Source: Treponema maltophilum ATCC 51939 (GTDB lineage: Bacteria; Spirochaetota; Spirochaetia; Treponematales; Treponemataceae). Taken from it: a stretch of 64,000 nt of DNA. Below are positions 39,153 to 47,578 of the stretch, piece by piece; positions within the stretch are counted from its first letter, which is position 1; each line of letters begins with the position of its first letter. Location: contig NZ_KE332518.1 of assembly GCF_000413055.1 (NCBI RefSeq), positions 993,583-1,057,582 of the forward strand, written 5' to 3'. A program made the translations under genes and the position numbers. A model generated the notes under the pieces. It did no database searches. It worked only from the letters and a program-made list of their open reading frames with translations, and was not told where the DNA came from.

Positions 39153-41912
39153 ATGAAAGGTATCGAGCTTGAAAAAGCCTATAATCCCAAAGATTTTGAA
39201 GAACGATTATACAATCGGTGGGAAACCGAAGGCTGTTTTAAGCCCGAACTGAAGGCCGGAAGCGGCGTGAACAATGGCGCGCAAAAGCCTTTTACCGTCG
39301 TTATTCCGCCGCCGAACGTAACCGGCATTTTGCACATGGGGCATGCGCTCAACAATATTTTGCAGGATATTATTGTCCGCTATCAGCGCATGAACGGCCG
39401 GCCGACGCTGTGGGTTCCGGGAACCGACCATGCGGGAATTGCGACGCAAAACGTGGTGGAACGCCGGCTCAAAAAGGAAGGTTCCGACCGCCACAAATTG
39501 GGGCGCGAAAAATTTCTTGAACGTACGTGGCAGGTAAAAAACGAACACCATGCAATTATTACGCATCAGTTGAAAAAACTCGGCGCTTCGGTCGATTGGA
39601 GCCGCGAGCGCTTTACGATGGACGAAGGCCTTTCCAAAGCGGTGCGCCATGTGTTCGTGAGTCTTTACGAGCGCGGCTTGATTTACCGCGGCAATTATTT
39701 GGTAAACTGGTGCCCCACGTGTACGACCGCCCTTGCCGACGACGAAGTCGAACACGAAGATACTGCCGGCGCCATGTATCATATTTATTATGAGGTCGAC
39801 AATCCGAAAAGCGGGATGCCCGCGCGTATCGAAATCGCGACAACCCGTCCCGAAACTCTTTTGGGCGATACGGCGATTGCCGTTCATCCCGACGACGAAC
39901 GCTATAAGAACATGGTCGGCGCAAAGGTAAAACTGCCGCTTACCGACCGCCTTATTCCCGTTGTTGCCGATGCTTATGTAGACAAGGAATTCGGTACGGG
40001 CGTCGTTAAAATTACGCCGGCACACGATCCGAACGACTGGGAGTTGGGCAAACGGCACAATCTTGAAGTTATAAACATATTGAATGCGGACGGAACCTTA
40101 AACGACAACTGTCCGGTAAAATACCGCGGCATGAACGTAAAAAATGCCAGAGCCGCCGTCATAGCCGATTTAAAAGAGGCGGGGCTTTTCAAAGACGAAG
40201 AAAAAATAAGCCATTCGGTCGGTCACTGTTACCGCTGCCATACCGTCGTCGAACCCTACGTGAGCGATCAGTGGTTTGTAAAAATGAAGCCCTTGGCCGA
40301 AAAAGCTTTAAAAGCGTGGAAAGACGGCGACATCGTGTTTTATCCGAAAAAGTGGGAAAACACCTACACCCATTGGATGGAAAATATCCGCGATTGGTGT
40401 ATAAGCCGCCAATTGTGGTGGGGGCACCGCATTCCCGTGTGGTACTGTGACTGCTGCGGCGAAATGATTGTGTCGGAAACGGATCCCGAATCCTGCCCGA
40501 AGTGCGGTGCAAAAGCCGTTGAAGGAAAACTGCGTCAAGACCCCGATGTGCTTGACACGTGGTTTTCGAGCTGGCTGTGGCCGTTTTCCACTTTGGGATG
40601 GCCGGAAAAAGAAGAGCAGGGCTTTACCGACGATTTTAAAACCTTTTATCCGACCAGCGCCCTCGTTACCGCCTACGATATTATTTTCTTTTGGGTCAGC
40701 CGCATGGTTATGGCCGGCCTCGAGTTTACGGGAAAGGCGCCTTTTAAAGACATTTACATTCACGGTTTGGTACGCGACAAGCAGGGGCGCAAGATGAGTA
40801 AGTCGCTCGGCAACGGAATCGACCCGATCGAAATCATAGATGAATACGGCTCCGACGCCCTTAAATTCACCCTCGCATTTATGTGTGCTCAGGGACAGGA
40901 CGTTTTGGTCGATAAAGAATCGTTCAAAATGGGCAGCCGCTTTGCGAACAAAATATGGAACGCAAGCCGCTATATTTTGGGCAATTTGGAAGGCCGCACC
41001 CTTGTGCCGGTAAACGACGATGATTTAACCGAATTGGATAGGTGGATTTACGGGCGCTTGAATGCGGCGATTGCCTCTTCGCGTTCCGCGCTTGAAAATT
41101 ACCGTTACAACGAAGGTTCTCAAGCCGTATATGAATATTTTTGGAACGACTTTTGCGATTGGTATGTTGAAGGTACCAAGCTGTCCTTCCGCAATACCGA
41201 TGACGCGGAAAAAGATCGCGCCGTATCCGTTTTGCTGAACGTGCTCGAAGAAAGTCTTCGCTTGCTGCATCCGTATTTGCCCTTTGTAACCGAAGAAATC
41301 TATTCGAAACTTCCGCTTGCGCCCATCGTACAAGCGCGAAAAGCGCTCGATGCGGCAAAGGCGAAAATCATTCCGTCCGCCGTACACTACGACGGACTGC
41401 TTATTAAAGCGCCGTATCCGGTGCATGTTCCTTCGCGCGAAAACGAACGCACGGCCGAGCGTTTCGGCGTGCTGCAAAACCTTATCCGTTCGGTGCGCTC
41501 TCTCAGAATCGAGTGCGGCATTGCGCCCGATGTAAAGCTCGATCTAGCCCTGCTTATACTGCCGGATTCTCCCGCACAAGTGTGCCTTGAAAAAACCGAT
41601 TTAATCAAGCTTTTAGCCGGCATAAAAAACATCGAGTTTGTGAGCGAAAAGCCTTCGGGTGCGGTCGGTACGGTAGGCGAGGGCTATGAAGCTTTTATTT
41701 TGGTACAGGGCGCGGTCGATAAGGCGCAGCTGAAAGCTCGGTTCGAAAAGGAACTTGCTTCGGAACGCGAAGCGATCGCGCGACTCGACGCGAAACTTAC
41801 CGGGAAATTTGCCGCTCATGCGCCCGCCGAAGTCGTCGAAGCGGAAAAAGAAAAGCGCCGGCTTGCCGTTCGCAGAACGGAAAAACTGACCGAATACATA
41901 CAAAGTTTGTAA
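39153..41912 (+). CDS. valS: Valyl-tRNA synthetase
   Basis: The 919-residue class I synthetase has PPPNVTGILHMGHALNN (HIGH motif), WVPGTDHAGIATQ and an editing domain TTRPETLLGDTA. GRKMSKSLGNGIDP (KMSKS) and a C-terminal coiled-coil tRNA arm (about residues 850-919) complete it. GAGGAG lies 7 bases before the ATG. The substrate tRNA-Val(UAC) gene is in this window at 58079-58152. The next gene follows after 11 bases and encodes a ppGpp-hydrolase-like HD protein. Confidence 0.97.
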   Translation: MKGIELEKAYNPKDFEERLYNRWETEGCFKPELKAGSGVNNGAQKPFTVVIPPPNVTGILHMGHALNNILQDIIVRYQRMNGRPTLWVPGTDHAGIATQNVVERRLKKEGSDRHKLGREKFLERTWQVKNEHHAIITHQLKKLGASVDWSRERFTMDEGLSKAVRHVFVSLYERGLIYRGNYLVNWCPTCTTALADDEVEHEDTAGAMYHIYYEVDNPKSGMPARIEIATTRPETLLGDTAIAVHPDDERYKNMVGAKVKLPLTDRLIPVVADAYVDKEFGTGVVKITPAHDPNDWELGKRHNLEVINILNADGTLNDNCPVKYRGMNVKNARAAVIADLKEAGLFKDEEKISHSVGHCYRCHTVVEPYVSDQWFVKMKPLAEKALKAWKDGDIVFYPKKWENTYTHWMENIRDWCISRQLWWGHRIPVWYCDCCGEMIVSETDPESCPKCGAKAVEGKLRQDPDVLDTWFSSWLWPFSTLGWPEKEEQGFTDDFKTFYPTSALVTAYDIIFFWVSRMVMAGLEFTGKAPFKDIYIHGLVRDKQGRKMSKSLGNGIDPIEIIDEYGSDALKFTLAFMCAQGQDVLVDKESFKMGSRFANKIWNASRYILGNLEGRTLVPVNDDDLTELDRWIYGRLNAAIASSRSALENYRYNEGSQAVYEYFWNDFCDWYVEGTKLSFRNTDDAEKDRAVSVLLNVLEESLRLLHPYLPFVTEEIYSKLPLAPIVQARKALDAAKAKIIPSAVHYDGLLIKAPYPVHVPSRENERTAERFGVLQNLIRSVRSLRIECGIAPDVKLDLALLILPDSPAQVCLEKTDLIKLLAGIKNIEFVSEKPSGAVGTVGEGYEAFILVQGAVDKAQLKARFEKELASEREAIARLDAKLTGKFAAHAPAEVVEAEKEKRRLAVRRTEKLTEYIQSL

Positions 41913-41923
41913 GGACGGCACTC

Positions 41924-42526
41924 ATGCAAACCGAAAAACCGGACAGAATGAATACGCAGGCGATGCTCCAGCTGAAAAGCATTTATCTTGCCCCGTATTT
42001 GCAGCTTGCAACCGCCCTTATCGGAAAATCACGCTATGCCGGCGGCAACATGTTCCGCCATCAAATCGATACGATGGGTATTTTAATCGACTACGGCTAC
42101 ATAGACAGCGTGCTGCTCAAAGCGTCGGTTATTCACGATTTGGTCGAAGACGTGCCCGGTTTTGATCCGAAGCTTATTTTGGAAATCGATTCCGAATCGC
42201 GTCAAGTGTACGATCTTGTTATGGAAGTAACCAAAAAGGAAGGTCAGCAAAAAGCCGATTATTTGCGCGGCATTATCGAACACGGAAGCGAAAAGGCAAA
42301 AATCCTTAAATGCGCCGACCGCATAAGCAATATGATAAGCTTGGGCTTTGTAAGCAACCCCGCGTTCATCGAGCGTTATTGCGACGAAACCGAATACTTT
42401 ATTTTTCCCATTGCGCTCGAAGTCGACTACAATATGTATCAGGAATTGATTTCCCTCGTCATCACGCGCCGCCGCTATCTTGAAGACTGCGGCTATTTAG
42501 ACAAAAAGCGCGAGGAAAATCGGTAG
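41924..42526 (+). CDS. HD-domain protein resembling a small alarmone (ppGpp) hydrolase
   Basis: The 200-residue protein carries the RelA/SpoT-type hydrolase motifs. His46 (MFRHQIDT), IHDLVED (His71, Asp72, Glu75, Asp76) and KCADRISNM (Asp132, Asn136) match the spacing of HD-type (p)ppGpp hydrolases. There is no synthetase, TGS or ACT domain, so it would be a small alarmone hydrolase. Activity is inferred. It lies 11 bases downstream of valS, so its expression follows tRNA charging capacity. It could also be a nucleotide pyrophosphohydrolase with another substrate. Confidence 0.65.
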   Translation: MQTEKPDRMNTQAMLQLKSIYLAPYLQLATALIGKSRYAGGNMFRHQIDTMGILIDYGYIDSVLLKASVIHDLVEDVPGFDPKLILEIDSESRQVYDLVMEVTKKEGQQKADYLRGIIEHGSEKAKILKCADRISNMISLGFVSNPAFIERYCDETEYFIFPIALEVDYNMYQELISLVITRRRYLEDCGYLDKKREENR

Positions 42527-42585
42527 TTCGGAAAAAACAACCGAACGCGCACGGCCGGTTACGGCATAAAGCCTATCCGCATACA

Positions 42586-44115
42586 TCAATCCTTATTCAT
42601 CTTCCGTTTTGCAATGCTTTTTGCGATTTCCAGCAGCTTTTCTTTTGTGTTGCATGCGGGATCGTCCAAAACGGTTTGCAGCAGTTCCTGCAGTAAAAGT
42701 CCGAGCGTTTTGCCGGCGGGAATGCCCGCAGTTATAAGATCCGTGCCGCTTACTGCCAAGTCTTTAAGACCGACCGCATTTTTATTGTTCAATTCTTTTT
42801 GTATGCGGTCGCGGAATTCGATTAAATTGGCGCTCCACGGACCCGAATGCAAAAGCGCGCTTGAGTTTGTCATGCCGCTTACATCGGCAATGCGCAAATC
42901 GAACAGATCGGCAATGGTTTGCTCGAGCGTTCCCAATCCTGCAGGCGGCGAAACGCGCGCCATAAAGCGGCGCACGGCGGCATCGGTCCACGAGCTTTCG
43001 TAGTGGAACATGTGCTGTTCAACCAAATGGCTTACGTAGCGCACGGTCTTTGCGGGAAAGCGCAAGCGTTCCAAAATCGCCGTGCACATGCGCGCGCTTT
43101 CTTTTTCGTGAGAATAAAAGGTAATGCGCTCAGCGTTCCCGTGTATTTCTGCGGCGCGCACCCGCGGTTTTCCGATATCGTGAAAAAGAGCTGCAAGGCG
43201 GATGATCAGCAGGCGGCTTTCGGACGGATTTTCGGTACACGAGTGACCGCCGCAATCCTTGCTGCTGCAATCTTCAGCAGTGTGTTCGGCGCCGGCTGAA
43301 CGGTCGCTTTCGATGCCGCTTCGGTATTGCGCGTGATCGCACGCATAAAACAAGTGGTCGAGCACGTCGAAGCGGTGAAAGCCCCTGCCGTCATCTTGCG
43401 TAACATTTCGGCACGCGCACAGTTCCGGTATAAAAAGATTCAGTACTCCCGTTTGTTCGAGCAGTTTAAGCCCGTACGAAGGCTTTTCGCCGGTAATGAT
43501 TTTTATAAACTCGTCGCGGAAGCGTTCTATGCTGACGCAGCGTATTTTATCCAGCGAAGAGGGAATCGCCGCCAAAGTTTCGCTTTCTATCGTAAAGTGC
43601 AGGGTTGAAGCAAAGCGGATTGCTCGTACCGGGCGCAGCCCGTCTTCTGCAAAACGGTCTTGGGCTTTACCCACCGTGCGGATAATTTTTGAACGTATGT
43701 CTTTTTTGCCGCCGAACGGGTCGCAGAGTTTGCCGGTCGAAAGCTTTACGGCGACGGCGTTCATCGTAAAGTCGCGGCGCGAAAGGTCCTGTTCGATCGA
43801 AGTTTCGTAACTTACTTCGTCCGGTCTTCTTCCGTCGCTGTAGCCGTGTTCGCTTCTGAAAGTGGTAACTTCAATATGGTGCCCCATAAAAATGACGGTG
43901 AGCGTTCCGTGTTCTATGCCGGTGGGAATGACGCGGCGGAAAAGAGCTTGCACTTGTTCCGGCCGCGCATTTGTCGCGATGTCCCAATCGGAGGCGTTTT
44001 TACCCCTGAGCATATCGCGTACGGCACCGCCGACAAGATAGGCTTCAAAACCGGCTCGTTCAAAAAAAGCGTTCATTTTTTTTAACACGGGCGGTACGGA
44101 TACGGTTTTTATCAT
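42586..44115 (-). CDS. cca: CCA-adding enzyme (tRNA nucleotidyltransferase) with HD domain
   Basis: The 509-residue protein has YLVGGAVRDMLRGKNASDWDIAT (metal-binding DxD), TFRSEHGYSDGRRPD, QDLSRRDFTMNAVA and RFAEDGLRPVRAIRFAS, the class II nucleotidyltransferase head and neck. An HD phosphohydrolase segment (LAALFHDIGKPR) and a C-terminal helical tail follow. A Cys/Ser/Glu-rich linker (about residues 268-297) is inserted. It adds or repairs CCA ends; the tRNA-Val gene in this window does not encode CCA. The promoter TTTACA-16-TATACT leaves about 2 bases before the ATG and there is no Shine-Dalgarno. The first third is duplicated at 46965-47477. Confidence 0.95.
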   Translation of the reverse strand: MIKTVSVPPVLKKMNAFFERAGFEAYLVGGAVRDMLRGKNASDWDIATNARPEQVQALFRRVIPTGIEHGTLTVIFMGHHIEVTTFRSEHGYSDGRRPDEVSYETSIEQDLSRRDFTMNAVAVKLSTGKLCDPFGGKKDIRSKIIRTVGKAQDRFAEDGLRPVRAIRFASTLHFTIESETLAAIPSSLDKIRCVSIERFRDEFIKIITGEKPSYGLKLLEQTGVLNLFIPELCACRNVTQDDGRGFHRFDVLDHLFYACDHAQYRSGIESDRSAGAEHTAEDCSSKDCGGHSCTENPSESRLLIIRLAALFHDIGKPRVRAAEIHGNAERITFYSHEKESARMCTAILERLRFPAKTVRYVSHLVEQHMFHYESSWTDAAVRRFMARVSPPAGLGTLEQTIADLFDLRIADVSGMTNSSALLHSGPWSANLIEFRDRIQKELNNKNAVGLKDLAVSGTDLITAGIPAGKTLGLLLQELLQTVLDDPACNTKEKLLEIAKSIAKRKMNKD

Positions 44116-44154
44116 AGAATATCAGTATACCGTATTGCGCTTTTTTGTAAAGTT
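43630..44154. repeat. 525-bp direct repeat, copy A (5' third of cca and its promoter)
   Basis: This segment and 46992-47516 align without gaps (offset 3362) with roughly 23 differences, about 95% identity by eye. The repeat begins at a small palindrome, CGGGC-GCA-GCCCG, inside cca and ends just upstream of its promoter. The repeats are in the same orientation and enclose two lipoprotein genes. Confidence 0.9.
44124..44151 (-). promoter_or_regulatory. Promoter of cca, leaderless configuration
   Basis: TTTACA (44151-44146), a 16-base spacer, TATACT (44129-44124), then 8 bases to the ATG at 44115. The same promoter is preserved in the truncated copy upstream of 47477. Confidence 0.6.
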
Positions 44155-44254
44155 TTTATAAAAGAAAAAATAAAAAAGCGCGAATTTATCGGTTCGGAAT
44201 GCTCGAAAACGCCTGATGCGCTGTCTTAAATCACAAACAAAACCGTCCGTAAAC

Positions 44255-44283
44255 TTGTTTTGTATCCGTACTCAGTGTATACT
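44255..44283 (+). promoter_or_regulatory. Promoter of the leucine-rich lipoprotein genes
   Basis: TTGTTT (44255-44260), a 17-base spacer and TATACT (44278-44283), about 48 bases before the first lipoprotein ATG, which has AGGAGG. Confidence 0.55.
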
Positions 44284-44331
44284 GTTTTATTAAGGTAATA
44301 CTTCTTTCAAAGTTATTATTAGGAGGTTCCA

Positions 44332-45273
44332 ATGAAAACCGTAAAAAAGACTATGTTGACTGCACCGGCACTCGTACTGCTGTGCGCGCTGTTTATTACG
44401 GCTTGTCCGCAGCCTTTCGAAAATAAGCCGAACGTACCGAGCGGTCCCGACCCGAATTTGAAGATCGAAAACGGTGTGCTTAAAGGCTATAACGGGACGC
44501 CCTCAGGTACCCTCGTCATACCGGAAAACGTTACGGAAATCGACGTCAATGCGTTTTTTGAATGCAAGGGAATAAACGGCACGGTAGTTTTCCCGGCAAA
44601 CCTTAAGACAATCGGCGCCGGTGCGTTTTATTCGTGCAGCAACATTGACGGCTTCGATTTTTCACAGTGTAAGCAGCTTACCTTAATCAAGGGCTTAGCA
44701 TTTGCAAAATGTACGAAAATAAGGACGGTGAACTTACCCGCCAGCCTTGAAACGATTAAAGGCGACGCCTTTGAAGACTGTACGGAACTTAAAGAGCTTA
44801 CGGTCAAAGCCGGCGGTCCTTTAATCGCAGATAAGAATATCATTTATACTAGCGACAAAACAACAATATTGTGCTGTGCGCCGAATGAAGAATCGGTTAA
44901 CTTGCCTAAAGATCTTAAAGAAATGGCGGAGGCTGCTTTTAAAGCTTGTACGAACTTAAAAACGGTAAAGTTACCCGATAGTGTTGAAACGCTGGGCTTT
45001 CAGGCATTTTTCAGATGTACGGGATTAACCGGAACGGTAGTTTTGCCGGCAAATCTAAAGATAATTGACATCGGTGTTTTTTGCTTGTGCAGTAACGTTG
45101 ACTGCTTTGATCTTTCACGGTGTACCGCTCTTACCTCAATCGGCAATCTTGCCTTTTCTCTCTGTAAAGCGGATGCCGTGTTTAAGGTAAAGGATAACAG
45201 CGTCGGCAGTGCAATAAAAATAATGCTTATAGAAAGAGGTATTAAAGAAAGTCAAATACAGAAAGTTAAGTGA
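44332..45273 (+). CDS. BspA/TpLRR-type leucine-rich repeat lipoprotein, short paralogue
   Basis: The 313-residue protein has a lipoprotein signal, MKTVKKTMLTAPALVLLCAL, and lipobox ITAC (Cys25). Next come a Pro-rich linker and 9-10 leucine-rich repeats of about 23 residues, each with a form like LPASLETIKGDAFEDCTELKE (LRR_5/TpLRR). Such proteins of Treponema and Tannerella act at the cell surface in adhesion and coaggregation; that role is inferred. AGGAGG precedes the ATG. The first 45 codons are nearly identical to the next gene. It lies inside the segment bounded by the cca direct repeats. Confidence 0.88.
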   Translation: MKTVKKTMLTAPALVLLCALFITACPQPFENKPNVPSGPDPNLKIENGVLKGYNGTPSGTLVIPENVTEIDVNAFFECKGINGTVVFPANLKTIGAGAFYSCSNIDGFDFSQCKQLTLIKGLAFAKCTKIRTVNLPASLETIKGDAFEDCTELKELTVKAGGPLIADKNIIYTSDKTTILCCAPNEESVNLPKDLKEMAEAAFKACTNLKTVKLPDSVETLGFQAFFRCTGLTGTVVLPANLKIIDIGVFCLCSNVDCFDLSRCTALTSIGNLAFSLCKADAVFKVKDNSVGSAIKIMLIERGIKESQIQKVK

Positions 45274-45342
45274 GCGGTGAAAATAGTATACCGTGCCGTT
45301 TACGCGCCATTATATGGCAAAAGCTTTTATTAGGAGGTTCCA

Positions 45343-46956
45343 ATGAAAACCGTAAAAAAGACTATGTTGATTGCGCCGGCACTCGTACTACTGTGCGCGC
45401 TGTTTATTACGGCTTGTCCGCAGCCTTTCGAAAATAAGCCGAACGTACCGAGCGGTCCCGATCCGAATTTGCTTATTGAAGGCGGCGTACTTAAAGGCGG
45501 GCAAACGCCCTCGGGCACCCTTGTCATACCGGCGGACGTTACGGAAATAGCAAGGGAAGCTTTTAAAGACCGTAAGGATTTGCAAGCGGTTGATTTTTCT
45601 TCGTGTACCCGCCTTACAAAAATCGGCGCCGAAGCGTTTTTCGGCTGTACGGGCTTAAAGAGCTTGAGTTTACCTGCAAGCCTTGAAACATTGGAATACA
45701 GTGTTTTTTTCGGATGTACGGGAATAAACGGCACGGTAGTTTTGCCGGCAAATCTTGAGACAATCGGCGATGGTGCATTTTACTCGTGCAGCAATGTTGA
45801 CGGCTTCGATTTTTCAAAGTGTACCAAGCTTAGTTCAATCGGCAGTATTACGTTTGCAAACTGTACGAAAATAACGAAGATGAACTTACCCGCAAGCCTT
45901 AAAACGATTAAAGGCGATGCCTTTAACGATTGTCCGGAGCTTACAGAGCTTACGGTGCATTCCGATAACGAGTCTCTTAAGTCTAAAAAGAATATTATCT
46001 ACACTTACGATGAAACGCAGGCGTTGTGCTGTACTCGGACGATACCATCGGTTGACTTCCCTCCGAACCTTACGCAAATAGCCGACTGGGCTTTTATGTA
46101 TTGTAAAAAATTACAAGAGTTAAAATTACCCGATAGTGTTGAAACGTTGGGTTTTCAGACATTTTACGGATGTGACGGAATAAAGGGAACAGTACATCTG
46201 CCTAGAAATCTTAAGACAATCGGCAACAGTGCTTTTAGCTGGTGCAGGGAGGTTGACGGCTTTGATTTTTCAAAGTGTAACGAGCTTAGCTCAATCGGCG
46301 GTCGTGCGTTTGCAGACTGTACGAAAATAAAGGAAGTACACTTACCCGAAAAACTTACAAATATTGCGGGCGATGCCTTTTCGGGTTGTACGGAGCTTAA
46401 AACGATTACGGTAGATCCTGCAAATGCAACCTTTACGGTTAAAGATAATACCGTTTACGATAAAAGCGCAAAAAAACTGTTATGCAGTGCGCGGGCGATA
46501 ACATCGTTTACCTTTCCGACGGATATTACGGAAATAGGGGAAGGCGCCTTTTCAGGCTGTGAGAAGTTAACGGCGGCGAATCTTTCTTCCTGTACCGCTC
46601 TTAAAACAATCGCTGCCGATGCGTTTTTCGGCTGTGCGAGCTTAAAGCAGTTGATTTTACCTGCAAGCCTTGAAACATTGGAAAAGGAGGTTTTTTTCAC
46701 CTGTAGGGAAATGAGCGGAACGGTGGTTTTGCCGGCAAATCTTAAGAAAATCGGTGAGGACGCTTTTTTCCAGTGCGGTAAGGTTACCGTCTTTGATTTT
46801 TCAAAGTGTACGGCTTTTATTTCAATCGCCGGCGGTGCGTTTACTGAATGTAACGCGGCCGTGTTTACGGTAAAAAAGGGCAGTGTCGGCAGTGCAATAA
46901 AAACAGCACTTATAAAAAGCGGTGTTGCCGCAGACAAAATCAAAGAAGTTGATTGA
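45343..46956 (+). CDS. BspA/TpLRR-type leucine-rich repeat lipoprotein, long paralogue
   Basis: The 537-residue protein has the same signal and lipobox (Cys25) and the same PQPFENKPNVPSGPDPN linker as its neighbour. It has about 18 repeats, with blocks such as FFGCTGINGTVVLPANLETIGDGAFYSCSNVDGFDFSKC recurring at intervals. Internal blocks nearly repeat (SLPASLETLEYSVFFGCTG and ILPASLETLEKEVFFTCRE). This suggests growth by unequal recombination. AGGAGG lies before the ATG, 69 bases after the first gene's stop. It ends only 8 bases from the stop of the truncated cca copy on the other strand. Confidence 0.88.
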   Translation: MKTVKKTMLIAPALVLLCALFITACPQPFENKPNVPSGPDPNLLIEGGVLKGGQTPSGTLVIPADVTEIAREAFKDRKDLQAVDFSSCTRLTKIGAEAFFGCTGLKSLSLPASLETLEYSVFFGCTGINGTVVLPANLETIGDGAFYSCSNVDGFDFSKCTKLSSIGSITFANCTKITKMNLPASLKTIKGDAFNDCPELTELTVHSDNESLKSKKNIIYTYDETQALCCTRTIPSVDFPPNLTQIADWAFMYCKKLQELKLPDSVETLGFQTFYGCDGIKGTVHLPRNLKTIGNSAFSWCREVDGFDFSKCNELSSIGGRAFADCTKIKEVHLPEKLTNIAGDAFSGCTELKTITVDPANATFTVKDNTVYDKSAKKLLCSARAITSFTFPTDITEIGEGAFSGCEKLTAANLSSCTALKTIAADAFFGCASLKQLILPASLETLEKEVFFTCREMSGTVVLPANLKKIGEDAFFQCGKVTVFDFSKCTAFISIAGGAFTECNAAVFTVKKGSVGSAIKTALIKSGVAADKIKEVD

Positions 46957-46964
46957 GCGGGAAA

Positions 46965-47477
46965 TCATATGCACACCGCCGTGTGCCGTAACGGGCGCAG
47001 CCCGTCTTCTGCAAAGCGGTCCTCGGCCTTGCCCACCGTGCGAATAATTTTTGCACGTATGTCTTTTTTGCCGCCGAACGGGTCGCAGAGTTGTCCGGTC
47101 GAAAGCTTTACTGCGACGGCGTTCATCGTAAAGTCGCGGCGCGAAAGGTCCTGTTCGATCGAAGCTTCGTAACTTACTTCGTCCGGTCTTCTTCCGTCGC
47201 TGTAGCCGTGTTCGCTTCTGAACGTGGTAACTTCAATATGGTGCCCCATAAAAATGACGGTGAGCGTTCCGTGTTCTATGCCGGTGGGAATGACGCGGCG
47301 GAAAAGAGCTTGCACTTGCTCGGGACGCGCGTTTGTCGCGATGTCCCAGTCGGAGGCGTTTTTGCCCCTGAGCATATCGCGTACGGCGCCGCCGACAAGA
47401 TAGGCTTCAAAACCGGCTCGTTCAAAAAAAGCGTTCATTTTTTTAAACACGGGTGGTACGGATACGGTTTTTATCAT
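46965..47477 (-). pseudogene. Truncated duplicate of cca (N-terminal 163 codons plus junction residues)
   Basis: The 170-codon frame repeats cca from MIKTVSVPP to FAEDGLRP with a few substitutions (VFKK for VLKK, YEAS for YETS, TGQL for TGKL, RAK for RSK, AED for AQD). It then reads LRHTAVCI and stops. Catalytic GGAVRD and DWD residues are intact, but the RNA-binding neck, body, HD domain and tail are lost. The promoter and leaderless start are conserved, so a short protein may still be made. The low number of amino-acid changes suggests a recent duplication or ongoing gene conversion with the full copy. Confidence 0.88.
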
Positions 47478-47516
47478 AGAATATCAGTATACCGTATTGC
47501 GTTTTTTTGTAAAGTT
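46992..47516. repeat. 525-bp direct repeat, copy B
   Basis: This is the partner of 43630-44154 in the same orientation. The distance between equivalent bases is 3362 bp, the size of a possible circular or tandem unit carrying the two lipoprotein genes. Weaker similarity continues about 45 bases beyond the end towards thiN. Confidence 0.9.
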
Positions 47517-47578
47517 GCCTCTAAAGTTTCGGCAAAAGAAAAGGCGTGATTTTATCGATTCGGGAGGATCGGAAAAGT

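Noticed and set aside
39207-40058. Long antisense open frames, for example opposite valS (39207-40058), opposite yggS (53919-54833), opposite rluD (55061-55807) and opposite hyuA (26966-27649)
   Set aside because: They lie wholly inside well-supported genes on the other strand, have Cys/Phe/Arg-rich compositions without domains, and arise from the codon bias of the real gene.
44332-46956. CRISPR or tandem DNA repeat array
   Set aside because: The periodicity is protein-level leucine-rich repeats of about 23 codons with variable DNA; there are no identical direct repeats with unique spacers and no cas genes.
43630-47516. Insertion sequence or transposon carrying the lipoproteins
   Set aside because: No transposase, no terminal inverted repeats and no short target duplication; the flanking repeats are a piece of cca, which fits recombination better.
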